From Kordiimonadaceae bacterium (GTDB taxonomy: Bacteria > Pseudomonadota > Alphaproteobacteria > Sphingomonadales > Kordiimonadaceae): DNA of 64,000 nucleotides. The stretch covers positions 1,426,001 through 1,490,000 of the forward strand of contig JAEPQB010000001.1 of assembly GCA_017640725.1 (NCBI GenBank), written 5' to 3'. This document shows positions 54,365 through 62,351 of this stretch, piece by piece. Both the position numbers and the translations under genes were made by a program. The notes under the pieces were generated by a model. That model saw only the letters and a list, made by a program, of their open reading frames with translations, was not told where the DNA came from and made no database searches. How positions within the stretch are numbered: position 1 is the first letter of the stretch; the number at the start of each line of letters is the position of its first letter.

Positions 54365-55162
54365 ATGACAGTTGACGCAAGTTTTAAGGCCATAATGGAT
54401 GACCTGAAAGCCAAAGATGGTGCGGGTGTAACCGTGCCAGATGGCTGGGCGCAGGGTCGCGCGCTTTATGGTGGCCTTGTGGCCGCGCTTGCGGCAGAGC
54501 CGATGGCGATGGCGCTTGAAAACCCCCGCCCCATCAGAACGCTCTTGGGCAACTTCGTGGCGCCCGCACCGGTTGGGGACTTGGGCTTAAGGACCGAAAT
54601 TCTGCGTGAAGGCCGTGCCGTGGTGCAAACACGCTGTGATGTCGTGGCGGATGATCAGGTGGTGTTTGCAGCAACCGCGGCGTTTGGCGATGACCGCCCA
54701 TCCCAGGGTGTGGCCACCGACTATGTCATGGACGCCAAACCGCGCGACAGTGTGCCACCCATGGCCAAGGGTGTGCGCGTGCTGCCGGGGTTCCTTGATA
54801 ATTTTGACGTGCATTGGACCGGTGGCGGTGTGCCCATGAGCGGCACAAGAGACCGCAAAACCGCCATGTGGGTGCGCCACAAGTCCGATATGTCAGCTTA
54901 CCCCATCGCCAAGATTGTTGGCCTTGCCGACATGCCGCCGCCGGTGATGATGAGCCATTATGACCGGCCTATTCGCGCCAGCTCCATGAGCTGGTCGCTC
55001 GAGTTTGTGGTGCCACCCCAGCATGTGGAAACAGACTGGTTCTATCTCGATTTTGCACTCGAAGCCGCCGCCAACGGCTATTCGCAGCAGTCGGGCCTCA
55101 TTTTCGCGGAAGATGGCACCCTGGTCGCGCTGTCGCGCCAATGCATGGTCTATTTTGAATAG
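54365..55162 (+). CDS. Acyl-CoA thioesterase family protein (double hot-dog)
   Basis: A 265-residue protein with two hot-dog halves. WAQGRALYGGLVAALAAEPMAMAL (about 27-50) is the first-half helix and RPIRTLLGNFVAPAPVGDLGLRTEILREGRAVVQTRCDVV the following sheet; the second half has MSWSLEFVVPP and ends LSRQCMVYFE, as in TesB-like thioesterases (4HBT_3). It would hydrolyse acyl-CoA esters in the cytoplasm; the chain length is unknown. AAGGATGTTTC precedes the ATG. 101 bp upstream of the VOC gene in the same direction. Confidence 0.82.
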   Translation: MTVDASFKAIMDDLKAKDGAGVTVPDGWAQGRALYGGLVAALAAEPMAMALENPRPIRTLLGNFVAPAPVGDLGLRTEILREGRAVVQTRCDVVADDQVVFAATAAFGDDRPSQGVATDYVMDAKPRDSVPPMAKGVRVLPGFLDNFDVHWTGGGVPMSGTRDRKTAMWVRHKSDMSAYPIAKIVGLADMPPPVMMSHYDRPIRASSMSWSLEFVVPPQHVETDWFYLDFALEAAANGYSQQSGLIFAEDGTLVALSRQCMVYFE

Positions 55163-55263
55163 GGTGCTCTTCAGTACAGGCGGTAGCGTTGCAATCAGGG
55201 TTGGACATTCGCGCCCGCGCGCTATTTTCAACAATAACCCCACAATCAAGAGAGGTGAGTTTC

Positions 55264-55644
55264 ATGTTTAGTCACATAATGCTGGGCGCCAACGACATTG
55301 AAGAATCGAAAAAATTCTATGATGCCATTCTTGGCGTGCTTGGCTACAAGCCGGGCGTCATCGACCCCAAAGGCCGCTGCTTTTATTATGAGCGCAGCGG
55401 TATTTTCTCCCTGAGCAAACCCATTGACGGGGAGGCCGCGAGCTGCGGCAACGGCAGCACCATCGGCTTCCGCGCTGACAGCCCTGAGCTTGCGGACAAA
55501 TGGCACGAAGCGGGCCTTGCAAACGGCGGCACCGCCATTGAAGACCCACCGGGCGTGCGCGAAGGCGGCGGCCAGAAGCTGTATCTGGCGTACCTGCGCG
55601 ACCCATCCGGCAACAAGGTCTGCGCCTTGCACCTGATGACATAA
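55264..55644 (+). CDS. VOC-family (glyoxalase/bleomycin resistance-like) protein
   Basis: A 126-residue single-module VOC protein: MFSHIMLGANDIEESKKFYDAILG at the N-terminus and GQKLYLAYLRDPSGNKVCALHL at the end, the typical beta-alpha-beta-beta-beta unit. Metal ligands His5 and a C-terminal Glu are partly recognisable. The substrate cannot be told. ATG 55264 with GAGGTGA upstream is preferred over an in-frame start 75 nt earlier. A terminator follows at 55661-55694. Confidence 0.82.
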   Translation: MFSHIMLGANDIEESKKFYDAILGVLGYKPGVIDPKGRCFYYERSGIFSLSKPIDGEAASCGNGSTIGFRADSPELADKWHEAGLANGGTAIEDPPGVREGGGQKLYLAYLRDPSGNKVCALHLMT

Positions 55645-55660
55645 GACGCCGCAAAATTTG

Positions 55661-55694
55661 AAAGCTCCGGTCCCAACAGGCTGGGGCTTTTTTG
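55661..55694 (+). terminator. Rho-independent terminator after the VOC gene
   Basis: AAAGCTCCGG (55661-55670) pairs with CTGGGGCTTT (55681-55690), with two G-U pairs and a 10-nt loop, followed by a run of six Ts. It lies 17 nt after the VOC stop codon. Confidence 0.75.
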
Positions 55695-55713
55695 ATTCTA
55701 TTTTCTTGGAAAA

Positions 55714-55771
55714 TGGTGCCCAGAAGAGCGTTGGAACTTCCACGTCAGTAATAGACACTATTGTCCGAAGC
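55714..55771 (-). pseudogene. Decayed 3' fragment of tRNA-Leu
   Basis: This segment matches the 3' half of the intact tRNA-Leu at 59415-59502 in the same orientation. The CCA end, acceptor strand and flanking base (55713-55728) are identical over 16 nt to 59414-59429, then the T arm and variable arm align with scattered changes up to 55771. The T loop reads GTTCCAA instead of GTTCGAG, and the anticodon and D arms are missing, so it cannot be functional. It lies as a direct repeat of the tRNA at the far end of a 3.7-kb accessory segment. Confidence 0.82.
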
Positions 55772-55826
55772 GGTCAGTAAGTTGCTAAATCAGGGTCAAA
55801 CACTGCGAGATATTTCAATCAGTTTG

Positions 55827-56423
55827 CTAGGGTGTGCGCATCGCGAGATAAACCGATGCTCTGGCCTCAGCCGACCTGAGCAATTCACTTTCACTCAACC
55901 CTCTTTGTGCCTCAATTGTTAAAGCAGTCATGTCTGAATGGTATTGTCTGGCCAGAAAGGATGCATCAGCGGTTTCCGGCAATTCTCCCATGCTTTTCGC
56001 TTTATCAAACAATTCTGCAATCCGTTGTTCCATAACCCCTATGTACTCATTGGCTTTTTGAGCAATGAGCTTGTCATTTATTGTCGCGTTCAGGAGCGAT
56101 TTAGTTAGCATGCAAACATGGCACTCAGGTGATTCTGTTTCTCCCGAAACCAGATTTTTAAGTGCATCGGCCAAACCGGTTAATGGTGATTCGTCATTTT
56201 CCATGGAGGCTACCAATCGTGCCCCATTGTCGTTTAAATGATGTTCAAGGGTTAGGAGAAACAAGTTCTCCTTACTGGAGAAAGCCGCATAAATGCTTCC
56301 CGGCTTCATCTTCAGCTCTCTAACCAGGTCGTTTATGCTGGTCGCGTGGTAGCCCTTCCTCCAAAACAGTTTGTGCGCAGCACTAATTGCTTTTTGGCGG
56401 TTATAGGGTTTTGCTCTGCTCAT
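55827..56423 (-). CDS. TetR-family transcriptional regulator
   Basis: A 198-residue TetR regulator. The N-terminal HTH reads AISAAHKLFWRKGYHATSINDLVRELKMKPGSIYAAFSSKENLFLLTL. The ligand domain has CHVCMLTKSLLNA, with two Cys that might sense electrophiles or oxidants. ATG 56423 is preferred over a TTG 12 nt upstream; the ribosome site is weak. The paired 20-bp palindromes at 57300-57356, upstream of the isochorismatase-like gene on the same strand, are its likely operators. Confidence 0.87.
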   Translation of the reverse strand: MSRAKPYNRQKAISAAHKLFWRKGYHATSINDLVRELKMKPGSIYAAFSSKENLFLLTLEHHLNDNGARLVASMENDESPLTGLADALKNLVSGETESPECHVCMLTKSLLNATINDKLIAQKANEYIGVMEQRIAELFDKAKSMGELPETADASFLARQYHSDMTALTIEAQRGLSESELLRSAEARASVYLAMRTP

Positions 56424-56665
56424 TCTGAAACTCAAAGACTTTTGACTATGCCGTTATGTTGGACAAGGCCCAATAATCAATAGGTTTACACTAGTCGAAC
56501 AGAAATCCAATTAAAGAGCAATCATAAGCGATTTTTACCCAACACTAAAATCAAAGCCTTTTAGGCGAACGCGTAATTTAACAGGCAAAACTCGGTATGT
56601 GGTCGCATTGCGGTGAAAAGCGTTGCGTCAGGGCATAGCCGCTTGCGCAACGCCTACTGGTTCCA

Positions 56666-57265
56666 TCAGCCATGGAGCAGATCAACTGCTTGCCTGGTGC
56701 TTACAACTTTTGAAAACAAGGGAAAATTGGTTTCCACTGACATCTCTTGTTTATTCAAGTCCAGCGCGGCCGTCGCGTCCTTAACGGTAAACACTTCGTA
56801 TCCTTTTACGTAAGCCGTCCTCATCGTGCTTTCGACACATATATCCGTTAGCATGCCAACTAGCACGATCCGCTCGATTCCCTCTCTTTTCAGAACGTCC
56901 TCCAAATCTGTCCTCTCAAAAGCAATAATGGCGTTGCGCTCCATCACGTAATCGCTGTCATCCCTGTTGAACAAATCTGAAATCTCCGATCCCCACGTCC
57001 CCCTCACCATTGACTGAGTTTCGACAATGGCACTCATGACACCGTAGGGGTTCTCGCCCGCCTCAGCATATCCCTCGGAAAAGGAAATAGGGCTGAACAC
57101 GATGAAACAGCCTGCTTGCCTGTAGCTATCAGTTAACGTGTTGATGTTTGCGATCACGTCATACTTATCCAGAGACGGCTTGGTAGCCATGCCGAGCTTT
57201 CCAGTTGGATCGGTCAAGTCGTTTTGTGGATCAAGAACCAACAGTGCGGTCTTCTTTGGTGTCAT
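56666..57265 (-). CDS. Isochorismatase-family cysteine hydrolase
   Basis: A 199-residue hydrolase. LLVLDPQNDLTD (about 8-19) supplies the catalytic Asp, and GMLTDICVESTMRTAYVKGYEV the nucleophilic Cys. The middle VMERNAIIAFERTDL has Arg where the family usually has the catalytic Lys, so activity should be tested. Relatives hydrolyse isochorismate, nicotinamide or N-carbamoyl amides. The start is ATG 57265: AAGGAGG lies 7 nt before it but only 1 nt before the ATG at 57271. Two palindromic operators lie 35-91 nt upstream. The TetR gene follows downstream. Confidence 0.82.
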   Translation of the reverse strand: MTPKKTALLVLDPQNDLTDPTGKLGMATKPSLDKYDVIANINTLTDSYRQAGCFIVFSPISFSEGYAEAGENPYGVMSAIVETQSMVRGTWGSEISDLFNRDDSDYVMERNAIIAFERTDLEDVLKREGIERIVLVGMLTDICVESTMRTAYVKGYEVFTVKDATAALDLNKQEMSVETNFPLFSKVVSTRQAVDLLHG

Positions 57266-57299
57266 AATCATCCCTCCTTATAGTGGTTTAAGTGACACA

Positions 57300-57319
57300 T
57301 TGATTGAGCAATCACTCAA
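57300..57319 (-). promoter_or_regulatory. Palindromic operator 1 upstream of the isochorismatase-like gene
   Basis: TTGATTGAGCAATCACTCAA is an imperfect 20-bp palindrome of form TTGAxTGAxxxxTCAxTCAA. It lies 35 nt upstream of the start at 57265 and is repeated, 37 bp further upstream, as operator 2. The length and symmetry suit a TetR-family dimer; the local TetR (55827-56423) is the obvious candidate. Confidence 0.72.
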
Positions 57320-57336
57320 ATTGAAAATAGTCGATA

Positions 57337-57356
57337 TTGAGTGATCATTCAATCAA
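57337..57356 (-). promoter_or_regulatory. Palindromic operator 2 upstream of the isochorismatase-like gene
   Basis: TTGAGTGATCATTCAATCAA matches the same TTGAxTGAxxxxTCAxTCAA pattern as the element at 57300-57319. Compared with the reverse complement of that element, 17 of 20 bases agree. The 37-bp centre spacing is about three and a half helical turns, so the two sites face opposite sides of the helix. Confidence 0.72.
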
Positions 57357-57425
57357 TTTAGTGCTGCAGTGCTCCTGTCATGTTGGCCCGCGTTTGTTTA
57401 CGGGGTTTGTTTCAATTCTATGTGT

Positions 57426-58259
57426 TCATGTGAACCAGGTTCTGTAGATGGCCCATGCGCCAATTGCGGCCGCCGACAGCATGGTGATTAGGCCCATCGC
57501 CCCACGCTTGTGCTCCGGTAAAAAGAAGAAAAGCGAAGATGTGAGCGACAGCAGATACACCGGCAGGGCGCTGATAATCATTTCACGGTGCGCCCGCGCG
57601 CCAGCCACAGTGAAGGTTCCGTTCATGAAGCCAGCAGAGCCCAGTATTGGTACCAAAAGGCGCTGGCTCTGGGTCTTTTTCAATGGTTCTCTCTTGTTTA
57701 TCGCCGCCAGTGCCTGCTCAAGCGATGCGTTGTCGGTCGCAGAAAGGGAGCGGAATAGAAGCTTGCCTTGACGGTCAATCAGATGAGCAGAGTTGGGCAT
57801 GATATCGAGCGCGCGGTGAAGCTCGCCGTCGATGCCGTCTACAATGATAGGGAACTGCGTGCCGTAAACCTTTTTCAGTTGCATCGCATGTTCGATTTTT
57901 TCTGCCAGCGACTTGGGTTGCGGCACTTTCTCTCCGGGGTGGGCCTCCCGCACATACACAAGCACGATGTTGACCTTGTCACCCAACTTTCTATGCAAAT
58001 CGCTGACACTCGGAATTGAACTGATGGTCATGGGGCAGGTGAGCGACCCAGTAACAAGCAGCAAAGGCTTGCCAGCGCTCAGGTCATAGAGCTTGAGCTT
58101 CTCCCCTTCCGTGGTGAAGACGTCAAAGTTCGGAACAATTTGACCTGGCTGTACTCCATTCTTACTGAACCGCATGTCATCAAACATAAGGCCCATGCTT
58201 ATGCTCTCGTATCGGTAATCATCGTTACTCAGCTGGTTGCCATGGTTTGCGTTTGGCAT
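57426..58259 (-). CDS. Deiodinase/thioredoxin-fold protein with two C-terminal membrane helices
   Basis: A 277-residue protein. GQIVPNFDVFTTEGEKLKLYDL (39-60) and LLLVTGSLTCPMTISSIPSV (67-86, active-site Cys75), then VLVYVREAHPGE, resemble the iodothyronine-deiodinase-like branch of the thioredoxin fold, where Cys replaces the selenocysteine of animal enzymes. The last 60 residues form two membrane helices (about 223-244 and 253-275), so it is membrane-anchored. ATG 58259 follows AAGGAGG by 7 nt; an upstream GTG-type frame is less likely. A redox role is inferred; iodine chemistry is not implied. Confidence 0.68.
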   Translation of the reverse strand: MPNANHGNQLSNDDYRYESISMGLMFDDMRFSKNGVQPGQIVPNFDVFTTEGEKLKLYDLSAGKPLLLVTGSLTCPMTISSIPSVSDLHRKLGDKVNIVLVYVREAHPGEKVPQPKSLAEKIEHAMQLKKVYGTQFPIIVDGIDGELHRALDIMPNSAHLIDRQGKLLFRSLSATDNASLEQALAAINKREPLKKTQSQRLLVPILGSAGFMNGTFTVAGARAHREMIISALPVYLLSLTSSLFFFLPEHKRGAMGLITMLSAAAIGAWAIYRTWFT

Positions 58260-58454
58260 GATGTCGCCTCCTTTAAGTTGGTTGACCATGCCGTGACCGC
58301 CGTGAACCGGTTCGGTTCCCCCAAATACCTCACGATATCAACGACTTTGGTCTATTCTTTGGTGTGAAATAACCGCGCAAGCAGCAAAATAGCAGTTGAA
58401 TACTGTCAATTAACGGCACAATGTGTGGAAGCTTAGTCAACTAAAAGCTGACAA

Positions 58455-59354
58455 ATGAATGAGAATTTAAATCGTCTGTCTTATTTTGTCGCGATAGCTG
58501 AAGAAGGCACTATCACCGCCGCTGCAAAGCGGCTGGGTGTGAGCAAGGCGGTTGTCAGCAAACAGCTGCAGTTATTGGAACAGGATTTGGGCGCGACGCT
58601 GGTTTTGCGCTCATCCCGCAAGCTACAGCTTACAGAACTCGGCAATGAGTTTTATGAAGGTGCCAGAGCGTCGGTCGCGCAAGCCCAGGAAGCCTATCGA
58701 TTAATAAGGCAACGAGATGGCCGTTTGTCCGGCACTTTGCGTGTCTCTGCCCCTATTGATTTTGGCAACATGTATGTTGCGCCTTTTGCGGCAAACTTCA
58801 GCATCGACCATCCCACAGTTGAAATTGAGCTTCTGTTCAGTGACGCGCTACTCAATCCCATTGAGGAAAAGTTTGATATTGCGTATCGGATCGGCTGGCC
58901 CGAAGATTCGTCGAATATTGCCAGGAAACTTGGGGGCTTCAGGCTTCTCTTGGTTGCGTCGCCAAAGCTGTTTGACAGGTATGCGGCGCCTCAGGCGCTG
59001 GAAGATCTCAGTCAGTTGCCCTTCATTGCGCACTCTATTTTCAAAAAACCTGATAAATGGGTTCTGATTGACACCAGCAACAACATGCAGAAACCAGTCA
59101 CCTTCAATCGCACGATGAGTGCAGACACCAAACACGCTGTTTTAGCGGTGCTTTTGGAAGGGGCTGGTGTCGCGGTTATGCCTGACTTTTTGATCACTTC
59201 TGAGCTCGCTCAGGGAAGCCTGATTAGCCTTCTGCCACAGTATACGTTCGAGCCAGGCGGCATATACAGCATGTTCCCACCCGTGCCGTATCGGTCGGAA
59301 GCCGCCAAAGAGTTCAGCAAGGCATTTCGCGCATACTTCCATGCGCACAAGTAA
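58455..59354 (+). CDS. LysR-family transcriptional regulator
   Basis: A 299-residue LysR regulator. The N-terminal winged HTH spans 5-64 (LSYFVAIAEEGTITAAAKRLGVSKAVVSKQLQLLEQDLGATLVLRSSRKLQL, split here for reference only); the effector domain follows from about 90. It is divergent from the deiodinase-like gene, with 195 bp between starts, so it probably controls that gene and itself. The ligand is unknown. No strong ribosome site precedes ATG 58455. Confidence 0.88.
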   Translation: MNENLNRLSYFVAIAEEGTITAAAKRLGVSKAVVSKQLQLLEQDLGATLVLRSSRKLQLTELGNEFYEGARASVAQAQEAYRLIRQRDGRLSGTLRVSAPIDFGNMYVAPFAANFSIDHPTVEIELLFSDALLNPIEEKFDIAYRIGWPEDSSNIARKLGGFRLLLVASPKLFDRYAAPQALEDLSQLPFIAHSIFKKPDKWVLIDTSNNMQKPVTFNRTMSADTKHAVLAVLLEGAGVAVMPDFLITSELAQGSLISLLPQYTFEPGGIYSMFPPVPYRSEAAKEFSKAFRAYFHAHK

Positions 59355-59414
59355 GTCGCACCGGACGATGCGCTGCAACGTCTCAATTAATCGGGTGATG
59401 CTGAAAGAAAGATA

Positions 59415-59502
59415 TGGTGCCCAGAAGAGGACTCGAACCTCCACGTCCATAAAGGACACTAGCACCTGAAGCTAGCGCGTCTACCAATTCCGCCATCTGG
59501 GC
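59415..59502 (-). tRNA. tRNA-Leu (CAG)
   Basis: The minus strand folds as an 88-nt tRNA including an encoded CCA end. The acceptor stem pairs GCCCAGA with TCTGGGC, discriminator A, then CCA. The anticodon stem CTAGC/GCTAG encloses loop TTCAGGT with anticodon CAG. A long variable arm and a T loop GTTCGAG complete a class II leucine tRNA. A decayed copy of its 3' half lies at 55714-55771. Confidence 0.95.
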
Positions 59503-59574
59503 AGCTCAAAGAATGGTGCGCGGGATTTAGCCCGAGCACGCCAAGCTGTCAATCTCTTATTTGCAAAGTCGGCA

Positions 59575-59643
59575 CCAGCCCTCACCCCCACCCGACCACC
59601 GCACGGAATTATACTTGGGTGGTCGGGTGGGGGTGAGGGCTGG
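59575..59643. repeat. Perfect 26-bp inverted repeat between tRNA-Leu and uppP
   Basis: The left arm (59575-59600, C-rich) and right arm (59618-59643, G-rich) are exact reverse complements over 26 bp with a 17-nt loop. The arms contain CCCCCACCC and GGGTGGGGG runs. It lies 13 bp downstream of the uppP stop codon on the minus strand, so it might end uppP transcription, but no T-run follows on either strand. A small repeat element is the alternative. Confidence 0.85.
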
Positions 59644-59656
59644 CAATGGACTGCGC

Positions 59657-60487
59657 TTAAATATACCCCATCCCGATCAGCGCAAACAGCCCAAGCCCCA
59701 AGAGCACGCGGTACACCACAAATATGGTCATGTTGGCGGTCTTGAGCCAGCGCATCAGGAAATGAATGGCAACCAGGGCGGCAAGGCACGACAGCACCGC
59801 GCCGATGGCTGCGTCGCCCAACTGGTCCGGGCTTGCGCTCTCCAGCGCCTTCAGGCCGGTGGCTGTTCCCGAGGCGATAATCGCCGGGATCGACAGTAAC
59901 ATGGAAAACCGTGCGGATTCGGTGCGGCTGAAACCAAGCCAGCGCGCCGCCGTCATGGTCACGCCCGCGCGGCTGGAGCCTGGGATGAGTGCCAGCACCT
60001 GCGCCAGGCCGATCATCAGCGCCGGTTTGATCGCCATGTCATCTGTGGTTTTGGAAACCGGCCCACGTTTGTCTGCGACATAAAGCAGGATACCAAACAC
60101 AATTGACGTGGTGGCAATCACTTCAGCGCTTCTCAGCAAATCATTAGCGTCCGTCGCCACCATCAGCCCGCCGACAATCACCATCGGGATGGTGCCGATC
60201 ACCAGCGCCCAGAAAAGCTTCAGGTAGGGGGTGCCGTCTACTGCCCTTCGGGCGGGCGCGATGCCGATGCTACCAAGCCCGGCAAGCGCGAGCCCCTTGG
60301 TGTCTTTCCAGAAATACATCAGCACGGCCGCGAGCGTGCCCACATGCACCGCCACATCCATCAAAAGGCCCTGGTCCGGCCAGCCAGTGAGCACAGGCAC
60401 CAGCACAAGGTGGCCAGAGGAGCTGATCGGCAGAAACTCGGTAATGCCCTGCACAAGCGCCAGAATGAAAAGCTGAAACAGTGTCAT
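59657..60487 (-). CDS. uppP: Undecaprenyl-diphosphatase UppP/BacA
   Basis: A 276-residue membrane phosphatase. QGITEFLPISSSGHLVLVP near 11-29 and LALIPGSSRAGVTMTAARWLGFSR near 165-190 are the two active-site motifs. It recycles undecaprenyl diphosphate to the monophosphate carrier for peptidoglycan and surface glycans, so it also serves the glycan locus. About eight membrane helices. ATG 60487 with GAGGGG upstream is preferred over an earlier in-frame start adding 19 polar residues. Confidence 0.95.
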   Translation of the reverse strand: MTLFQLFILALVQGITEFLPISSSGHLVLVPVLTGWPDQGLLMDVAVHVGTLAAVLMYFWKDTKGLALAGLGSIGIAPARRAVDGTPYLKLFWALVIGTIPMVIVGGLMVATDANDLLRSAEVIATTSIVFGILLYVADKRGPVSKTTDDMAIKPALMIGLAQVLALIPGSSRAGVTMTAARWLGFSRTESARFSMLLSIPAIIASGTATGLKALESASPDQLGDAAIGAVLSCLAALVAIHFLMRWLKTANMTIFVVYRVLLGLGLFALIGMGYI

Positions 60488-60892
60488 GGTTCCCCTCTGA
60501 CCGTTTGTGATCGTCGACTGTCTGCGACGATGATTCGCCCCCACACCCGTGTTTTAACAGGCGAAAAGCGTCTGTGCGACAAGCTATTTAGTACAGAATT
60601 GGTACAAAAAACTTTGGGAACATGTTGGAATTACTCGAAATTTTTATCTGTCCAGATTAATTAGGTCAGCAATAATGACGTATATGTCATTTTTTCCTTA
60701 ATTTTTGGGATTCTTGAACATATACTGCGCGCACACGGCTGGAGAGAGCATTAAAATTACAAGAATTTCAGGGTGGACCAGCAGCGGTCCGGGTCGGACA
60801 ACACCGACTGGTCGCTGAGCACTCTCCTTCGCACTCTAAACGGGCTAACGATCACGCCTGCACACCGCAGGCTTGGGAGAAAGGGACATATT
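60488..60892. other. Divergent intergenic region uppP-gltD
   Basis: A 405-bp region with no credible gene. An almost perfect 16-bp palindrome ATGACGTATATGTCAT lies at 60675-60690 (two central mismatches), followed by a T-run and an AT-rich stretch to about 60720; it could be an operator for the gltD-gltB operon. The longer frame of gltD that begins at 60773 lacks a ribosome site and is read here as leader. Confidence 0.45.
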
Positions 60893-62347
60893 ATGGCCGA
60901 TGACTTGTTAAAGTTCGTATCCATCGACCAGAAAACACCGACAAAACGAGAGGCGGGCGCTCGCCGCGACGATTTTGCGGAAATTTACGATGAGTATGAC
61001 CCCAAGGCCGCCAAAGAGCAGGCCAGCCGCTGCAGCCAGTGCGGCGTGCCTTTCTGCCATATTCATTGCCCACTGGGGAACAACATTCCCGACTGGTTGA
61101 AGCTGACCGCAGAAGGTCGGCTTGAGGACGCCTATGAGATGGCGTCTTCGACCAACAATATGCCCGAGATTTGCGGCCGTATCTGCCCGCAGGACCGCCT
61201 GTGCGAAGGCAACTGCGTGATCGAGAAAGATTTCGAGTCGGTCACCATCGGCAGCGTTGAAAAATACATCGCTGACACCGCCTGGGAGAAGGGTTGGATC
61301 AAACCCATCACCCCCGCGTTTGAGCGCGAGGAAAGCATCGGCATCATCGGTGCTGGCCCCGCTGGCCTTGCGGCGGCCGAACAGCTCCGCGAAGCCGGGT
61401 TTCAGGTGCATATCTACGATCGCTATGACCGCGCCGGCGGGTTGCTTGTGTATGGCATCCCGGGCTTCAAGCTTGAAAAAGACGTTGTGGGCCGCCGCAC
61501 GGGCCGGCTTGAGCAATCAGGCATCACTTTTCATCTGGATTTTGAGGTGGGCCGCGAAGCCACGCTCGCGGACCTGCGTGACAAACATGATGCGCTTCTG
61601 ATTGCAACTGGTGTGTACCGGGCTCGTGGGCTGAAAGTGCCCGGGGTTGGCCTCGGCAACATCCGTGAAGCGCTGGATTATTTGGTGGCGTCTAACCGCA
61701 AAGGCTTTGGCGACACTGTGCCTGAATTCGAGAGCGGTGCGCTGGACGCCAAGGACAAGAATGTTGTTGTCATCGGCGGTGGTGACACCGCGATGGACTG
61801 CGTTCGCACCGCCGTGCGTCAGGGTGCCAAGTCAGTTAAATGCCTGTATCGCCGCGACCGGGAAAATATGCCCGGCTCCGCGCGCGAAGTGAAAAACGCT
61901 GAAGAAGAAGGCGTGGAGTTTGTGTGGCTCGCAGGCCCTGAAGCCTTTGTCGGCGACGAAAATGTGTCTGGCGTGCGCGCTTACCGCATGCGGCTGGGCG
62001 CCTCTGACGCCACTGGCCGACAAGCGCCCGAGCCTGTCCCTGAGAGCAACTTCACGCTCGACTGCGACCTCGCAATCATGGCGCTGGGGTTCGAGCCTGA
62101 GGACCTACCTGCCCTGTTTGGTGCACCAGAGCTGCGCGTCAGCCGCTGGGGCACCGTCACAGTGAACCACTCTACCCTGATGACCAATCTGGACGGCGTT
62201 TTCGCAGCGGGTGACATTGTGCGCGGCGCGTCGCTTGTAGTGTGGGCGATCCGTGATGGCCGCGACGCCGCCTCTTCCATGATCAAACATTTGAATGAAA
62301 AAGCACGCGCCAGCGCTCAAACCGGCAGCGTCCAGGCTGCGGAGTAG
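60893..62347 (+). CDS. gltD: Glutamate synthase small (beta) subunit
   Basis: A 484-residue flavoprotein. The N-terminal iron-sulfur domain has CSQCGVPFCHIHCPLGNNIP (about 45-64) and CGRICPQDRLCEGNC (about 95-109). Two nucleotide-binding sites follow: IGIIGAGPAGLAAAEQL (about 146-162) and VVVIGGGDTAMDCVRTA (about 290-306). With GltB it makes glutamate from glutamine and 2-oxoglutarate using NADPH. ATG 60893 with GGGAGAAAGGGA upstream gives the standard start; the frame is open 120 nt further upstream. gltB follows 4 bp after the stop. Confidence 0.96.
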   Translation: MADDLLKFVSIDQKTPTKREAGARRDDFAEIYDEYDPKAAKEQASRCSQCGVPFCHIHCPLGNNIPDWLKLTAEGRLEDAYEMASSTNNMPEICGRICPQDRLCEGNCVIEKDFESVTIGSVEKYIADTAWEKGWIKPITPAFEREESIGIIGAGPAGLAAAEQLREAGFQVHIYDRYDRAGGLLVYGIPGFKLEKDVVGRRTGRLEQSGITFHLDFEVGREATLADLRDKHDALLIATGVYRARGLKVPGVGLGNIREALDYLVASNRKGFGDTVPEFESGALDAKDKNVVVIGGGDTAMDCVRTAVRQGAKSVKCLYRRDRENMPGSAREVKNAEEEGVEFVWLAGPEAFVGDENVSGVRAYRMRLGASDATGRQAPEPVPESNFTLDCDLAIMALGFEPEDLPALFGAPELRVSRWGTVTVNHSTLMTNLDGVFAAGDIVRGASLVVWAIRDGRDAASSMIKHLNEKARASAQTGSVQAAE

Positions 62348-62351
62348 ACTT

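Noticed and set aside
57426-58259. Possible selenoprotein by analogy with deiodinases
   Set aside because: The active-site codon is TGC (Cys), and no in-frame TGA or SECIS-like hairpin is needed to read the gene.
60773-60892. Longer gltD start at 60773
   Set aside because: The extra 40 residues do not match the family, and a good ribosome site precedes ATG 60893.
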